DNA of 64,000 nucleotides from Linanthus parryae (lineage: Eukaryota; Streptophyta; Magnoliopsida; Ericales; Polemoniaceae): the NCBI GenBank assembly GCA_023055425.1, contig JALGPY010000008.1, positions 11,689,501-11,753,500 on the forward strand. The letters run 5' to 3'. The notes beneath the pieces are model-generated. The model worked only from the letters and a program-made list of their open reading frames with translations. It was not told the DNA's origin and ran no database searches. The position numbers and the translations under genes are program-made. Shown one piece after another: positions 1 through 10,472 of this stretch; position 1 is the stretch's first letter, and every line of letters begins with the position of its first letter.

Positions 1-46
1 AAGGTCTTTGACCACCTTGCAGAGGCGATTATTGTTCGCTTGGAAA

Positions 47-132
47 CTCTCTCTCTCTCTCTCTCTATTCTTCTTCTTCTTCTTCTTCTTCTTCATCTTC
101 TTCTTCTTATTCTTATTCTTCTTCTTCTTCTT
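47..132. repeat. (CT)n and (TTC)n microsatellite
   Basis: A CT run of about 20 nt is followed by about 65 nt of TTC triplets with a few interruptions. Translation gives only Phe/Leu runs, so no gene is called. Positions 133-439 show nothing recognisable. Confidence 0.95.
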
Positions 133-439
133 CCTCCTTGATAATCTGGATTGTATGCAAATTTTATCATTCATGTGGGGAATTGTTGGAAAAACATCGA
201 TTTTGGGTCGAATTTGATCCCGATTTACGACAAGTGGGGTTAACAATTTGGAAAACCGAAAGTGGTTATGGAGTGCTTGATCTTGGAGATAATTCTACCA
301 CTTTTTTTTGTCCATAATAGTGTTCAGATGAATGAAAAATTGATTTGCGAGTATGGGATGATGAGATGTTGTAAATACTTAAAAGAACATGTACCACATC
401 TTGTTCTAGAGCAACTTAATGTTGCATAAGTATTCCAAG

Positions 440-900
440 GTTTCACTTAAGGGCACACCCTTTGGGCGAAGCCATTTCGTTAAAGAGGGAGGACCTAGCT
501 ATGGTTGAACCACAACGCACGCGCGCCGCCGCTGCTGTCCATCCAGCTTGGCTCGGTCTCGGGCACGGGTCGTGGCCCCGTGTGGGTTGGGCTGACTTGT
601 TAGTCAAGCCCACACTTAACTTTTTGGTCCCAAAACCAATTCTTAAAATTATCTTTTAGTCCCTAGACTTTCACCAAAAATGAATCTGAATTGAAATTGA
701 ACTGTTGCAACCGTTTCTGACAGTCCCAACTGTCATGAACGGTAACAACCATTCCGTACCAACGGGGTGCCTCTACTGTTATAAATAGAAGGTTCCCCCA
801 ACCATTTTTTCTCACTTACCATATTCCCTTCTCGTCATTTCCTGAAAACGTTTTCCTTACAAACTAGAGGGAGTTCCTATAGCATTGCGGTTTGCAGGGT
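440..900 (+). repeat. LTR-like fragment with TATA box
   Basis: This stretch shares ordered blocks with a minus-strand copy at 21900-22490: a 'gggcacaccctttgggcgaag' type block, 'gaggacctagc', a 'cgcgcgccgccg' block, 'ggctcggtctcggg' and 'gtgtgggttgggctg'. It then has a TATA box (ttataaatagaag, about 779-791) followed by a 'cccccaacca' block. A GC-rich start, a TATA box in the middle and no ORF is the layout of a plant retrotransposon LTR (U3-R). No target duplication or partner LTR was found, so it may be a solo LTR or a fragment. The family is not identified. Confidence 0.45.
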
Positions 901-2228
901 GCAGCAAATGTACTGACAAACTGTACGGTTGAGGCGATTATCCTACGAGGCGTTTGCTCCGGATCAGGCTGTAAAATGAGGGGTAAATAAGTCTTAAGGA
1001 CATGTAGTCCATGCTCAAGATCGTCTCTGAAAATAATTAGCAAATTTTCATTACTCAGCAAGTTGTTTAACTTTCTATTTTTGTTTTACAGTTTCATCTT
1101 TCTCGTTCTATCTATGTTCTCTTCTTCTTCCCATCTTTCCTGTCAAGCTTCGATTGTTCTCCAACATAGTCTTGAGTGACCGAAGAACTAGCAGATAACA
1201 CTGTTCGGCGTGTCAATGACGACTTGGGTGAGAGCCCCTTTTGTACTCTATCAATGTAGGGAAATGGAGGAGTTATGCCTGTTGCCAAAGAATCCCACAA
1301 TTCAAAAAATCACACAACGGCCTGATCGGTTGCCTGTATGTGATACCGAGAGTCCCTTTTGACTAGACCAAGGGTAGTGGTAAAACTTCCCTGAGTGAGC
1401 CTTACTGTAATACTTAACCATTCGAGATTTTTGATGCTTCAAGCAAAAGCATTGGCTCAGTGCTCCTGGAATTGCTACATCTCTACTCTTACCACTTAAT
1501 TTGTTTTCTAATTACTTCACCTTCTTTTATGTGAACTACATAGATCTCACCTCATTCCGCCTCATTTTTGCAGCTCCACAGTACCTGCGTTGAAGAATCA
1601 AGCTATCTTGTTCCATGGGTTTAAGTTGGATATATGCTTCTTTTGTCGCTTTTGGCTTTGTACATATGCAGTGCTCTTTTGGGGTTCTAGTTTCCAACTT
1701 CAGCAAAATGGACGCATTTTGGGTTACTCTTATGGTAGTAGTATGTTGTCTTCCTTCGGTCATCCTAAGTAATTTTCTTTAGCTGTCTAGGCATCTAGCT
1801 GTGTCTACTACAAGTACCAATTACAGTATCTAATGTGATTATAACATCTAGCTGTAGGTTTACTGGCCTTCATGGCTTCTTTTAATGAAGTTCTACTATT
1901 TTGTCAAAAAAAAAAATCCCAGCTACGAGTGGAATCCTCCGATAGACCAACATTAGACAAAAAGACTCTCCAAAGTGTACTTTATACACTAAATGGATTA
2001 CGGTTCTAAAACTCAATTATATCATCATAACTTCCCTTGGCCATACCGAAGATCAATATAATAAGTAAAGAAACTATGTATTCAACTGTTTAACATTATT
2101 CATCTCGAAAGATAATTCATCATAGCATTGTCTTGCATTACGGTTTGGGGTCTTTAACAAGGACTGTTTTCTGCTTTGTGCCAAAACACATGGGTAGGTA
2201 GGTAGTTCGAGTAAATTACCATAGTATG
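901..2228. other. Gene-free stretch with a possible LINE 3' tail
   Basis: No coding sequence is supported. Around 1855-1912 a segment ends in 'gttctactattttgtc' followed by an A-run of about 11 nt. This looks like the 3' end of a short non-LTR insertion on the plus strand, but no target duplication was identified. The remainder is unremarkable. Confidence 0.3.
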
Positions 2229-2249
2229 TATGTGTGTGTGTGTGTGTGT

Positions 2250-2290
<41 letters not shown>
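2229..2290. repeat. (TG)n microsatellite
   Basis: About 60 nt of TG dinucleotides with one TA interruption. It lies just upstream of the decayed DUF295-derived block that begins near 2292. Confidence 0.95.
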
Positions 2291-2291
<1 letters not shown>

Positions 2292-2292
<1 letters not shown>

Positions 2293-5061
2293 ATAGAGCT
2301 TACCTGGTCTCTTGACCAGTTCCTGCACAACTTTCTAAAGTGACTGGGTCCTGCAAATCTTGTATTCTAAAGTAGTACTACTAGGGCACCGGGACAAGAG
2401 ATTGTTTATGTACTTTTTGGGATATTTTGCAAAGTTGTCAAACAGAGGCATTGTTGGGGGGGGGGGGGGGGGGGGGTGGCTGGGGGTTACTTTGAAGTTC
2501 CCTAGGGACAGTTTGGACTTTGGAGTGCACTGAAGAGCCTCGTGCATCTGACACACTTTTTGCCAAGGCACCCAAGTCGAAATGAAAATATTGATTTTCA
2601 GAGGATTTTGGTGATGAATTAAGATAGTGCCTATGCATAGAGCATTGGTAAACATGCACTCAAGATGAAGATTAGCTCTACATTTTTTAGGGGACCTGCA
2701 TTAGTTGAAATGAAACCATAACCTTCGCATGAATTGTGGCTTGCGTGAGACCACTGTGTCTCAATGGCTGTGGTTAGATGTTTTTGGCTGAGTACATTTG
2801 TGTCTGCCCCTTGTTAACCTTTTCCACATGAAGTTCTGCAACTAGTGGAATCCGGATGATACTGTTGTGAGTTTATCATTGCGTCCTGTATATTCCGAAT
2901 TGATACGTTTGATGTTTCTGTTTCAGACTTTCCATTGGTTATTTCTAATATATTTTGGGATATTTTTCTTGGAATATATCTGTTTGATATAGTACTATTT
3001 TCATGCATGATATTGCATCGCAAGGTATCACGTTTGATCTCATCTGGGCCGAAGTGCATTCAAATTAAGTCTAGATGTTGTTACAACTCCGTGACATGAG
3101 TTCTTCCTGATTACATAATTCTATGCCCAAAAAGTGTCTCGTTAAATTTCTTTTTTCAGCTGGGTGATTGTCTTCCTATTAATGTCTGTTTTAAGGCAAT
3201 TACTTCTGTAGTGATCTGCACTGAATTTCCTATAAATGTGGAGCTGTTCCATGTCATATATGCAATGTTTGTGTCCACGTCCAATGTTTTTCTTGGGCAA
3301 AGTGTTATCGTTCTTGTTGAGTTATGCAGGGAAGTACTGTTGGAGCTATTACTTAAACCATAGACGAACATTGTGCAAGATAGTGATTTTGCTTTCTTAA
3401 TATAGTGAACTTCTTCATGAATTGTGGATGATTATCTTTTCTTTTGATGTCTATTTTAAGATGAGTACTTCGTTAGTGATCTACGAATGTTTCCTCAGGA
3501 AGTGGTGTCATAGTTGTTCAGATGTCTCGCGAAACATTTTACGAGATATTAAACCATAACCAATCATAGTGCAGGGCAGTCGTTCCGTTGATGCGACATA
3601 ATTGTTAATATAATGTAGATGATTGAGACTTGTAATTTAGCTGAATGAAACAGAGTTGACCTCCATTTGGACGGAATGCGAAGATACGCTCCTGAGATTA
3701 AAGTGGCAAATATATCTAGTAAGGCCCAACTGATGGCACTGTTACCTGTTAAGATGAATGCTGACACAACTAAGTGAAGTTTTATCTTCTTGTTCTGATT
3801 CTATACCTTTAGCGATGAACGGTGACTTTTAGACCTTGATGAGTGCGGAAAAGGAAACTTTGTGAAGACGTTTGATCTATCGTTGGTTGAATTTTCCTTG
3901 GTTTATTACTGACTTGTCATCTTCCAAGTGTCTTTCCCTTACTTGAAACCTTGGTGATCATAGGTACTTGTTCATGAATTGGTGAGCATAGAGTTAGTTC
4001 AGTGGTATATCAGTCACGGAGCTAGTCGTATAACAAAGTAGGGATCGTAGGGCCAATCTACTTATGCCAAAATGACCTTCACGACCCTCGTCATTACTTG
4101 GCATTCTAGAAACCTGGGGTCTGGAACTTGACCACGTTGGAGAAACTACAGCACTTTATGCTCTTTCATGTGGCATATTTCCTTGTCACATTAGAGATAG
4201 TCTGATGAATGTAGTACCAGTAACTGAACTTATTTGGTTGTTGAGTTGGGAGGACAATCACGCTATAAAACACCGTTCTTTGTTCCTGCTGTTGGTCAAT
4301 GTCATGATCCCCTCCCCAATCCCAATTGCATATTTTGTTTTAATGATGTTATGAAGACTTGTGTAATACTGGTCCTGTAAATCTTGTTTCGTAAAGCGAG
4401 CAGCTCTTAAAGCTCAAGGCTTCTGCCATCAGAGGAGAATAAGCTCTGATTTTATTATTCCGCTGTTTAGCCATTAAGTTAGTTACCCAATCCCTTGAAA
4501 TCTATCAAGTTTTAGCCGGGTTGTCTTGGCTTCTCTAGCTTGCATTGCAGTGACACAGCTAAGTGAAGTTTTATTTTCTTGTTCGGATTCTATTCCTTTT
4601 ATGAATGGTGACTTTTGGACCTTGATGAGTGTGTAGAAAAGGAAACTTTGTGAAGTCGTTTGATCTATTGTTGGTTGAAGTTGCCCTAGAGTATTACTAC
4701 TGCCTTATCCTTTTCCAACCATGGCGAGCATTGAGTTAGCTTAGTGGTATATCTGTTGTGGAGCTACTCAGTATAACAAAGAAGGATCATAATGCCCCGA
4801 AGACCATCACGGTTGGCATTTTGGAAACCTGACCATGTTGGAGAAACTGCTGTCTTGCTAGGGATGTTATCTACTAGACGACGAGAGCGTGTTATGCCCT
4901 TTCATATGATTGTATGCCAGATTTCAGGAAGAGGGCAATCACGCCATATAACATCATTCTTTGCTCATGCCGTTCGAGCCAATGTCCTGATCCCCAATTG
5001 CATTTTTTTTACTGATGGATCTTGGCAGCACTTCTTTCCCTTTTTTAATTTGTGCCTTTAA
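2292..5061 (+). pseudogene. Decayed F-box/DUF295-derived block (plus strand)
   Basis: This block is the reverse-strand relative of the array at 23.64-37.02 kb. Shared landmarks include 'gggtcctgcaaat' near 2347, 'gatgaatgctgacacaac' near 3749, 'gacttttagaccttgatga' near 3826 and again near 4613, and a 'tcatagttgttcag' segment near 3508. Near 4810 a frame reads AFWKP, and near 4990 IPNCIFFTDG. These correspond to the conserved FWKPG and KPNCIYFTD segments seen in the two intact DUF295 genes of this window, so I infer remnants of DUF295 coding exons. About 180 bp from 3764 recurs in direct orientation from 4551 (spacing about 790 bp). Stops and indels are frequent and no functional product is expected. 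Confidence 0.6.
2456..2476. repeat. Poly-G tract (21 nt)
   Basis: An uninterrupted G run inside the DUF295-derived block. The homologous right-hand copy near 24465 has only a short C run here, so the tract expanded in this copy. Confidence 0.9.
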
Positions 5062-5584
5062 TGACTTAGGGATAGTGGCATCTTGTTTTTTTTTTTTTTC
5101 TTTTTTTTCATACATTACCTTTATATATAAACCATCAACTCATTACAATCGAACTTTAGGATCTCCTCAAAAGTGTTGGAGTGGGGGTAACAAGGGCACG
5201 GCTTAGGTCCGGTTCCACTATGTGCGGTTTTATCCGGTTTTAAGATGAACGCTTTCGATCGTGCCACGTGGGACGGGAGATGTGCAGCAAAAATATGAGA
5301 GCTCTGAACAAGAGAATTCATCCACGCGCATTACCCTCTTCCTCTCCTCTCTTCCCTTGTTTTAACTTTTTTTTATATGAATTCTTCCCCTGTTTTACTA
5401 ACTTAGCGATCTGTTCTCTCAGTAATCGACCCAGATCACTCAATTTTACCAACTAAAAACTGATCCCTTGAGCCGTTGAAGCTGCGAGAGCTTCGCCGGA
5501 AATTTGCTGAAATTAACGTTTAAAACCCTAAACTGATTTTTTTTCCGAAATCATAATTGCTGAAGAACCTGCGGGATTCGGATT
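5062..5584. other. Gene-free stretch with T-runs
   Basis: Holds T-runs at about 5087-5109. No coding potential is supported; the small ORFs on both strands are unconserved-looking. Confidence 0.5.
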
Positions 5585-6570
5585 CTCTCCAGTCCCTACT
5601 TCCCTGCAGTCCCACCAGCCCCCATCTCAGCCGTTTATGTCAAGTCATCACAGAGATTAAAACACATGTACTTGACTAGTAGCTTACGGCGTTACTTGAC
5701 TAGTAGCTTACGATGTTACCGTTAGATGAGAGATAAACAGAAGCCCTAGGAAGTCACGACTATCGAGTCTCTCCATTCCACCTCTGTTCCATAGCAATCC
5801 GGCCTGTCGACCACCCAACATCATCGCAACAAACCACATGAACTCAATCGACACCATGTGAAAATCACTACAATTCAGCGAATAGTGACCCGCAATGTTG
5901 CGGGCAATGGCGATTACAGTATATGCTCTGGGTTCATTCGGTGCGATTCGATGTGTGAACGGAGAGAGTGCTAACGGTGTCTCGTATGAACTTTCTGATC
6001 TATGATAATGGATTTCGCCATGTAAATTCGAATTCAACCTGTCGTTAAAGAACATCACAGTACTTGTATTGGGTGAAAAAAAATCTCGGAATAGAAGGAC
6101 CAAGGAATGTAGATCAAGAACCCTAATTTATGAAGAAATCTTACTGCTCTACTATATTATTTAGATCGACATCAATTGCGAACCAAAATTTTATTTAGTT
6201 CATTGGAAATTGTAAGTCTGGCCTTGTCCGGTCCAAAATACGGTTCGTTGTTTGAGGTTTTGTCTCCTCTTTTGGTGTTGAAGAAAAGAGCTTTACGAGA
6301 GTTTTTCATTTTACCCTTCTGAGGTCCAAGAGCTTCAAGAAGTTAGTCGATTGTCATATCTTTACTCCTGATTGAAGAGAAGAAGATAGTCGATTATCAG
6401 ATCTTTACTCTACTCTCGGTTGAAGATGATGAAGTTTGTCTAGATAGAGGATGAGGGCGAGTAACGCCGTAAGCTACTAGTCAAGCACATGTGTCTTAAT
6501 CTCTGTGATGACTCGAGATGAACGGCTGAGATGGGGGCTGGAGGGACTGGAGGGAAGTAGGACTGGAGAG
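5585..6570. mobile_element. TIR element of about 1 kb (non-autonomous DNA transposon)
   Basis: Positions 5585-5696 and 6463-6570 are imperfect inverted repeats of about 105 bp. They start with ctctccagtc and share 'cccccatctcagccgtt', 'catcacagagattaa' and 'gactagtagcttacg'. The left arm ends with a short direct duplication of 'ttgactagtagcttacg' (near 5671 and 5695). The interior holds one open frame of 131 codons on the minus strand (6103-5708) that I do not recognise. Long TIRs and small size suggest a Mutator-type non-autonomous element, but no target duplication could be read, so the superfamily is uncertain. Confidence 0.6.
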
Positions 6571-6624
6571 GATGTTTAAACATTAAAAAAAAAAAATAGA
6601 AATGGGGAACCAAGAATGCCTAAT

Positions 6625-6648
6625 TTTTTTTTTTTTTTTTTTTTTTTG
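6625..6648. repeat. Poly-T tract
   Basis: A T run of about 23 nt between the TIR element and the foldback element; no other feature here. Confidence 0.85.
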
Positions 6649-6683
6649 AGAAAGCCTAAAAATTGTTTAAACTTGCTGAAGAA

Positions 6684-6910
6684 CATTAATATGATTCAGT
6701 TTCAATTAAATTTATCTGTCAAAAAGACCATAATATGTTGCTGAAGATTCTATTTTTTTAATGTTTAAACTTGCTGAAGAACCTACGCAACCAAGAATGC
6801 CTAGAAATTGCCTGAAAAGTTTAAACATTAAAAAAGATAGAATGCAATTAGAGTATCACATTTAGTGTCTTTTTGTAAGGTAAATTTAATTGAAACTGAA
6901 TCATATTAAT
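6684..6910. mobile_element. Foldback/MITE-like inverted repeat
   Basis: The left end 'attaatatgattcag' is the inverse of the right end 'ctgaatcatattaat'. Inner segments such as 'tgtttaaactt' and 'aagtttaaaca' also pair, so nearly the whole 227 bp folds on itself with a centre near 6800. AT-rich, non-coding. Superfamily not assigned. Confidence 0.6.
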
Positions 6911-7174
6911 TTGAAGAGAATAAAAATTAATTTTGATTAAAGAACAAATACCAGTAATGCAAGAAAATGATGCCAAGCCACCAAAGTATCATTAAAATGA
7001 GAAGACAATAAGGATATCCTGCAAAAAAAAATTATTAAGATTACGTGTTAACTAAATCACAAAGGAAATTACATCTTCCTAGTTCTTAGAAAAAATGTGT
7101 TGTAAACTTAGGATAGAAGGATGATTGATTATACATGGGACAACAATTTGAAAAAGATAAAGGTTGTTAGAGCT

Positions 7175-7436
7175 GAGTCCAGATTCTCAATAGCATTTTT
7201 CCTATAGCAATTTAGTAAGACTTTTGTTACGATCGCAACACATTATCACGAAGAAATTCACCGGATTTCAACTCACCGTTGGTTTGCAAATCATACAAAA
7301 AACAATCAACTATGGTAATTGAGTTGTCCTTGAAACACATGATTTGCAAATCAAAATACGTTGAATTTCTCCGTGGTGATGTGTCGCGATCGTAACAAAA
7401 GTGCTATAGAAAATGTTCTATAAAGAATCCAGACTC
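7175..7436. mobile_element. Mutator-type MITE with 9-bp target duplication
   Basis: A 262-bp inverted-repeat element. Its ends are 'gagtccagattct' and the inverse of 'gagtctggattct', and the inner pair 'cttttgttacgatcgcaaca' matches inversely on the right. It is flanked by identical 9-bp direct repeats 'gttagagct' at 7166-7174 and 7437-7445. A 9-bp duplication is the signature of Mutator-like elements. It has no coding capacity. Confidence 0.8.
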
Positions 7437-7875
7437 GTTAGAGCTACATATTAGTGGTTTTGACTGGTAAATCAAATTAATATGAATCATATTAACTAAG
7501 AGTCCCTTTTGGTAATGTTTAAACTTTCTAGAACATTCTTTGTTTTTATACCAAAAGCAAGTTGTTGATGTTTTTTTTTTGGAACTTCTTTTTTTTAAGG
7601 AACAAAGTTGTTGATGTGTTTGATAAACTATTATTGATCTATTTGGACAACAACTACTTTTCCACCACCATAACTTTTGAGAAGTAGTGAGGGGATCCTT
7701 TTCCGAACATATTTTTTTGTTATTTTATTTATCAATTTTTTTATCTGTAATAATAAAATATTATCTACCCAAATGCAATAAAACTCTACCATGCCCTAAT
7801 ATTGTTATTTCAACACTTAGAACAATTTTGAAGCAATAACTATCAAACAAAAAATGCAGCATATGCTAATTAGTG

Positions 7876-7935
7876 CTAGCTCAGTCGTAGAGTGTTAGAA
7901 ATCCCCTCCATAAAGCCCCGGGTTGGAATCGGCTA
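7876..7935 (+). repeat. tRNA-derived SINE promoter remnant
   Basis: A block 'ctagctcagtcg' matches the tRNA A box, and 'ggttggaatcggc' about 45 nt later matches the B box with two changes. The spacing fits an RNA polymerase III internal promoter. The sequence around it does not fold into a complete tRNA, so a SINE head is more likely than a tRNA gene. The SINE 3' end is not defined. Confidence 0.4.
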
Positions 7936-8829
7936 TATGATGTAAGTCTAAAAAATACCCTGACATATGAATTCAGTAACTCCTGCGTCTTAAAATGGAT
8001 CATGGAATTTCAGTTAGTGCTTGCAGTAGTTTTGTGATAAAATATCTATAATCACTATTTTATTTTGGAATTTTGGATATATATATATATATATATTAGC
8101 AAGAAATTGCTCAAATTGAACTGGGCAGTGTATATATAATCAATATTTTATTTTGTAATTTTTGTTATCTATATGTATATATATATGTGTATATGTATAT
8201 ATATATAATCACTATTTTATTTTATTTTGGAGTGTTATCTATGATCACTATTTTGACAAAGGTACACATTCACTGGTAATAACATCTGCGATAGAAAAAT
8301 AATCTCATTCATCTCATAAATGACACAATGACGTACTGAAATGTGAGTGCCCCCCTTTATTCGTAAATTTAATTTTTTCCTTTGCTCTATGTAAAAAAAG
8401 GTAAACAAATTGATACAATTTGATTTATTTGCAGTAGCAAATACACGTATTCATGTGATGTAGAAAAATATGCAAATGGAAGTTTCTGATAATTAACGAA
8501 AGAATGTCTCCTTACAATTTTGTTTTAAACTTTCTGTACATGTAAACCGGTGCCTAATCTTACCAAGATTCTTAAAAATTTAATAACGGACGACTATCTG
8601 TCATTAGATAACAAAAAGTAGGCACGTAAAAGAAAAAGAAGGCATGATTTATATTGACATGGAGAAAACAAAAATGATTTGTTTAGAATTTTAACAGGAA
8701 AATAATAACGCCAAATGTTACTGTAAGCTCAAAAGAAATTGAAAATAAAAAATAAATGGTAGATTCCATGCTACATTACTTTTGTTTATGATTAAACAGG
8801 GAAAATTTCTCGTCCTCTCATTCACCATC
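7936..8829. other. AT-rich gene-free stretch
   Basis: Contains short (TA)n runs near 8077-8097 and 8160-8207 and no supported gene. Confidence 0.6.
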
Positions 8830-9140
8830 ATCATCACCAAGGCCGGCTCTAATCTTTTTGGTGCCCTAAGCGCACAACGAACCTCATGCCCACCTCATGC
8901 CCTCTGTAGATAATTCTATTCTCGATAGAAGTTTAAAGGAGTGTAACACTATTTTTAGCACAATGAGGTAACGAAATTGACAATTATATTAATAAAATAT
9001 AAAAAATAAAACACCAAAAGTTTATGTTAACAACCACCAATCATCGATGATGATGGTTAGCAATAGTGAATAACAAATGCATTAAAAGACAATTTTGCAT
9101 AAAGTAAACCCATTGTTTGTTTTGAACACGAGCTCCGCAG

Positions 9141-9154
9141 AACTCATCGTGCAA
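9141..9154. repeat. LINE target-site duplication, left copy
   Basis: 'aactcatcgtgcaa', repeated exactly at 15112-15125 beyond the poly-A tail; this fixes the LINE boundaries. Confidence 0.9.
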
Positions 9155-9161
9155 CTCGACA

Positions 9162-10442
9162 ATGGCAGCGATCCCCAATCAACTCCCGACCGGCGGTAGG
9201 CAACAGGGAGGTGACATGGAGGCTATGAGTAGAAGCTTTGGACTATTGACAGTCGAGGAGGAGGAGGACGTCTATGTAGTCAACCGGGAACGATGCATCG
9301 AAGCGGCGAAGACACATGCCCACTACCTCGCTGGGTCCTTTCTTCTCCCTATGCGGATGAATGTTTGGGCAATGAAACAAACGTTTAAGAAGATTTGGCA
9401 AGACGGTGAAAATATAACGATTAACGACGCTAGGGCAAAAGGTCTTCATTCTAAGCTTCCCGTCCAGTGAAGCTATGCACAAAGTACTTGCTGGGGGGTC
9501 GTGGCTCTTTGACGGCAATACCCTCCTATTGAAGCCATGGAATCTCAAAAACAAGATCGAAGGTGCCTCGTTTGAGCATACCGATATTTGGGTCCAGATC
9601 ACAAACCTAACTCTCTTTCTTATGAATAACGAAGATGCAAAGGATATGGTACGTTCCATCGGCACAGTGATTGACTCCGATAAGAAGGTACTGTCGGGAG
9701 ATGGTGGAGATTACATGAGGGTGAGACTTCGTCTGGATGTCAGAAAATCGTTATGGCGAGGTAAGTTCATAATAGTGGATGATGGTGAAGTGTGGCTTGA
9801 TTTCAAATATGAATGTATCTCCCATGTGTGCGGCTGGTGCGGGAGGATAAATCACTTCATGGATGAATGCAAGCACAAGACAGAGGAGGCAAAGCAAGTA
9901 GATAACCCGGGCTACGGTCAGCGGTTAACGTTTAAACCACCACCTCACAAGAAGCTGTTTGCTAGACCGGGGCCGGAGGAGGAGGGGCTGTTTGAAAATA
10001 TTAAAGTACGGATGGATTGGACAGCATTCGTAGCTATTCCACTTCGAAAAAAAGCTTCACGGAGTCGGATATGGAGCTGGATGCACAAACCGAGGTGGGG
10101 AAGAAAGGTGTTACTATCAACGATAACCCACTTGGATCTAACACGCCCCTTGAGGGAGCCACATGTGCCACGGAGAAGGGCAAAGAACCACTAAATTCAG
10201 AACTTCCCTCACAGAAGAAGACCAAGAAGAAGAAGGTGGACAGTACAACAAAACCTACACCCTGCCGGAAGTCTGAAAAGTGGAAGCTAGGAGATAGTGC
10301 TGCAAGTCCGATTGCTAGAAGGAAAGCGGCTAACACAGAACAGTCAAGACAGGGGAATGGGAATGGAACAAGACAGCAGAATAATACTCACGCTTTCTCG
10401 TTCAGGGATCCCGAACCCAAAGGGCGCCGTTCTAGACCCTAA
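9162..10442 (+). pseudogene. LINE ORF1 (DUF4283 and CCHC zinc knuckle), frameshifted
   Basis: ORF1 proteins of plant L1 elements bind RNA and form the retrotransposition particle. Here the ATG at 9162 opens a frame of 102 codons that stops at 9468. A frameshift near 9445-9460 moves the reading to the frame of 9475-10194, which holds the rest of the DUF4283-like region (VLAGGSWLF, LLLKPWN) and a zinc knuckle CGWCGRINHFMDEC with C-x2-C-x4-H-x4-C spacing (9828-9869). A second shift near 10010-10060 leads into a Lys- and Ser-rich tail ending at 10442. At least two indels separate the pieces, so no full ORF1 protein can be made. Confidence 0.85.
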
Positions 10443-10472
10443 TGCACGATTGGTAGTGGTTGCTCAGCAGCA

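Noticed and set aside
8..217. Open frame over the first microsatellite
   Set aside because: Consists of Ser/Leu and Phe runs from CT and TTC repeats; no protein signal.
2074..2328. Minus-strand frame with a His-Thr run
   Set aside because: Produced by the TG microsatellite.
7876..7950. Functional tRNA gene
   Set aside because: A- and B-box words are present but acceptor and anticodon stems do not pair.
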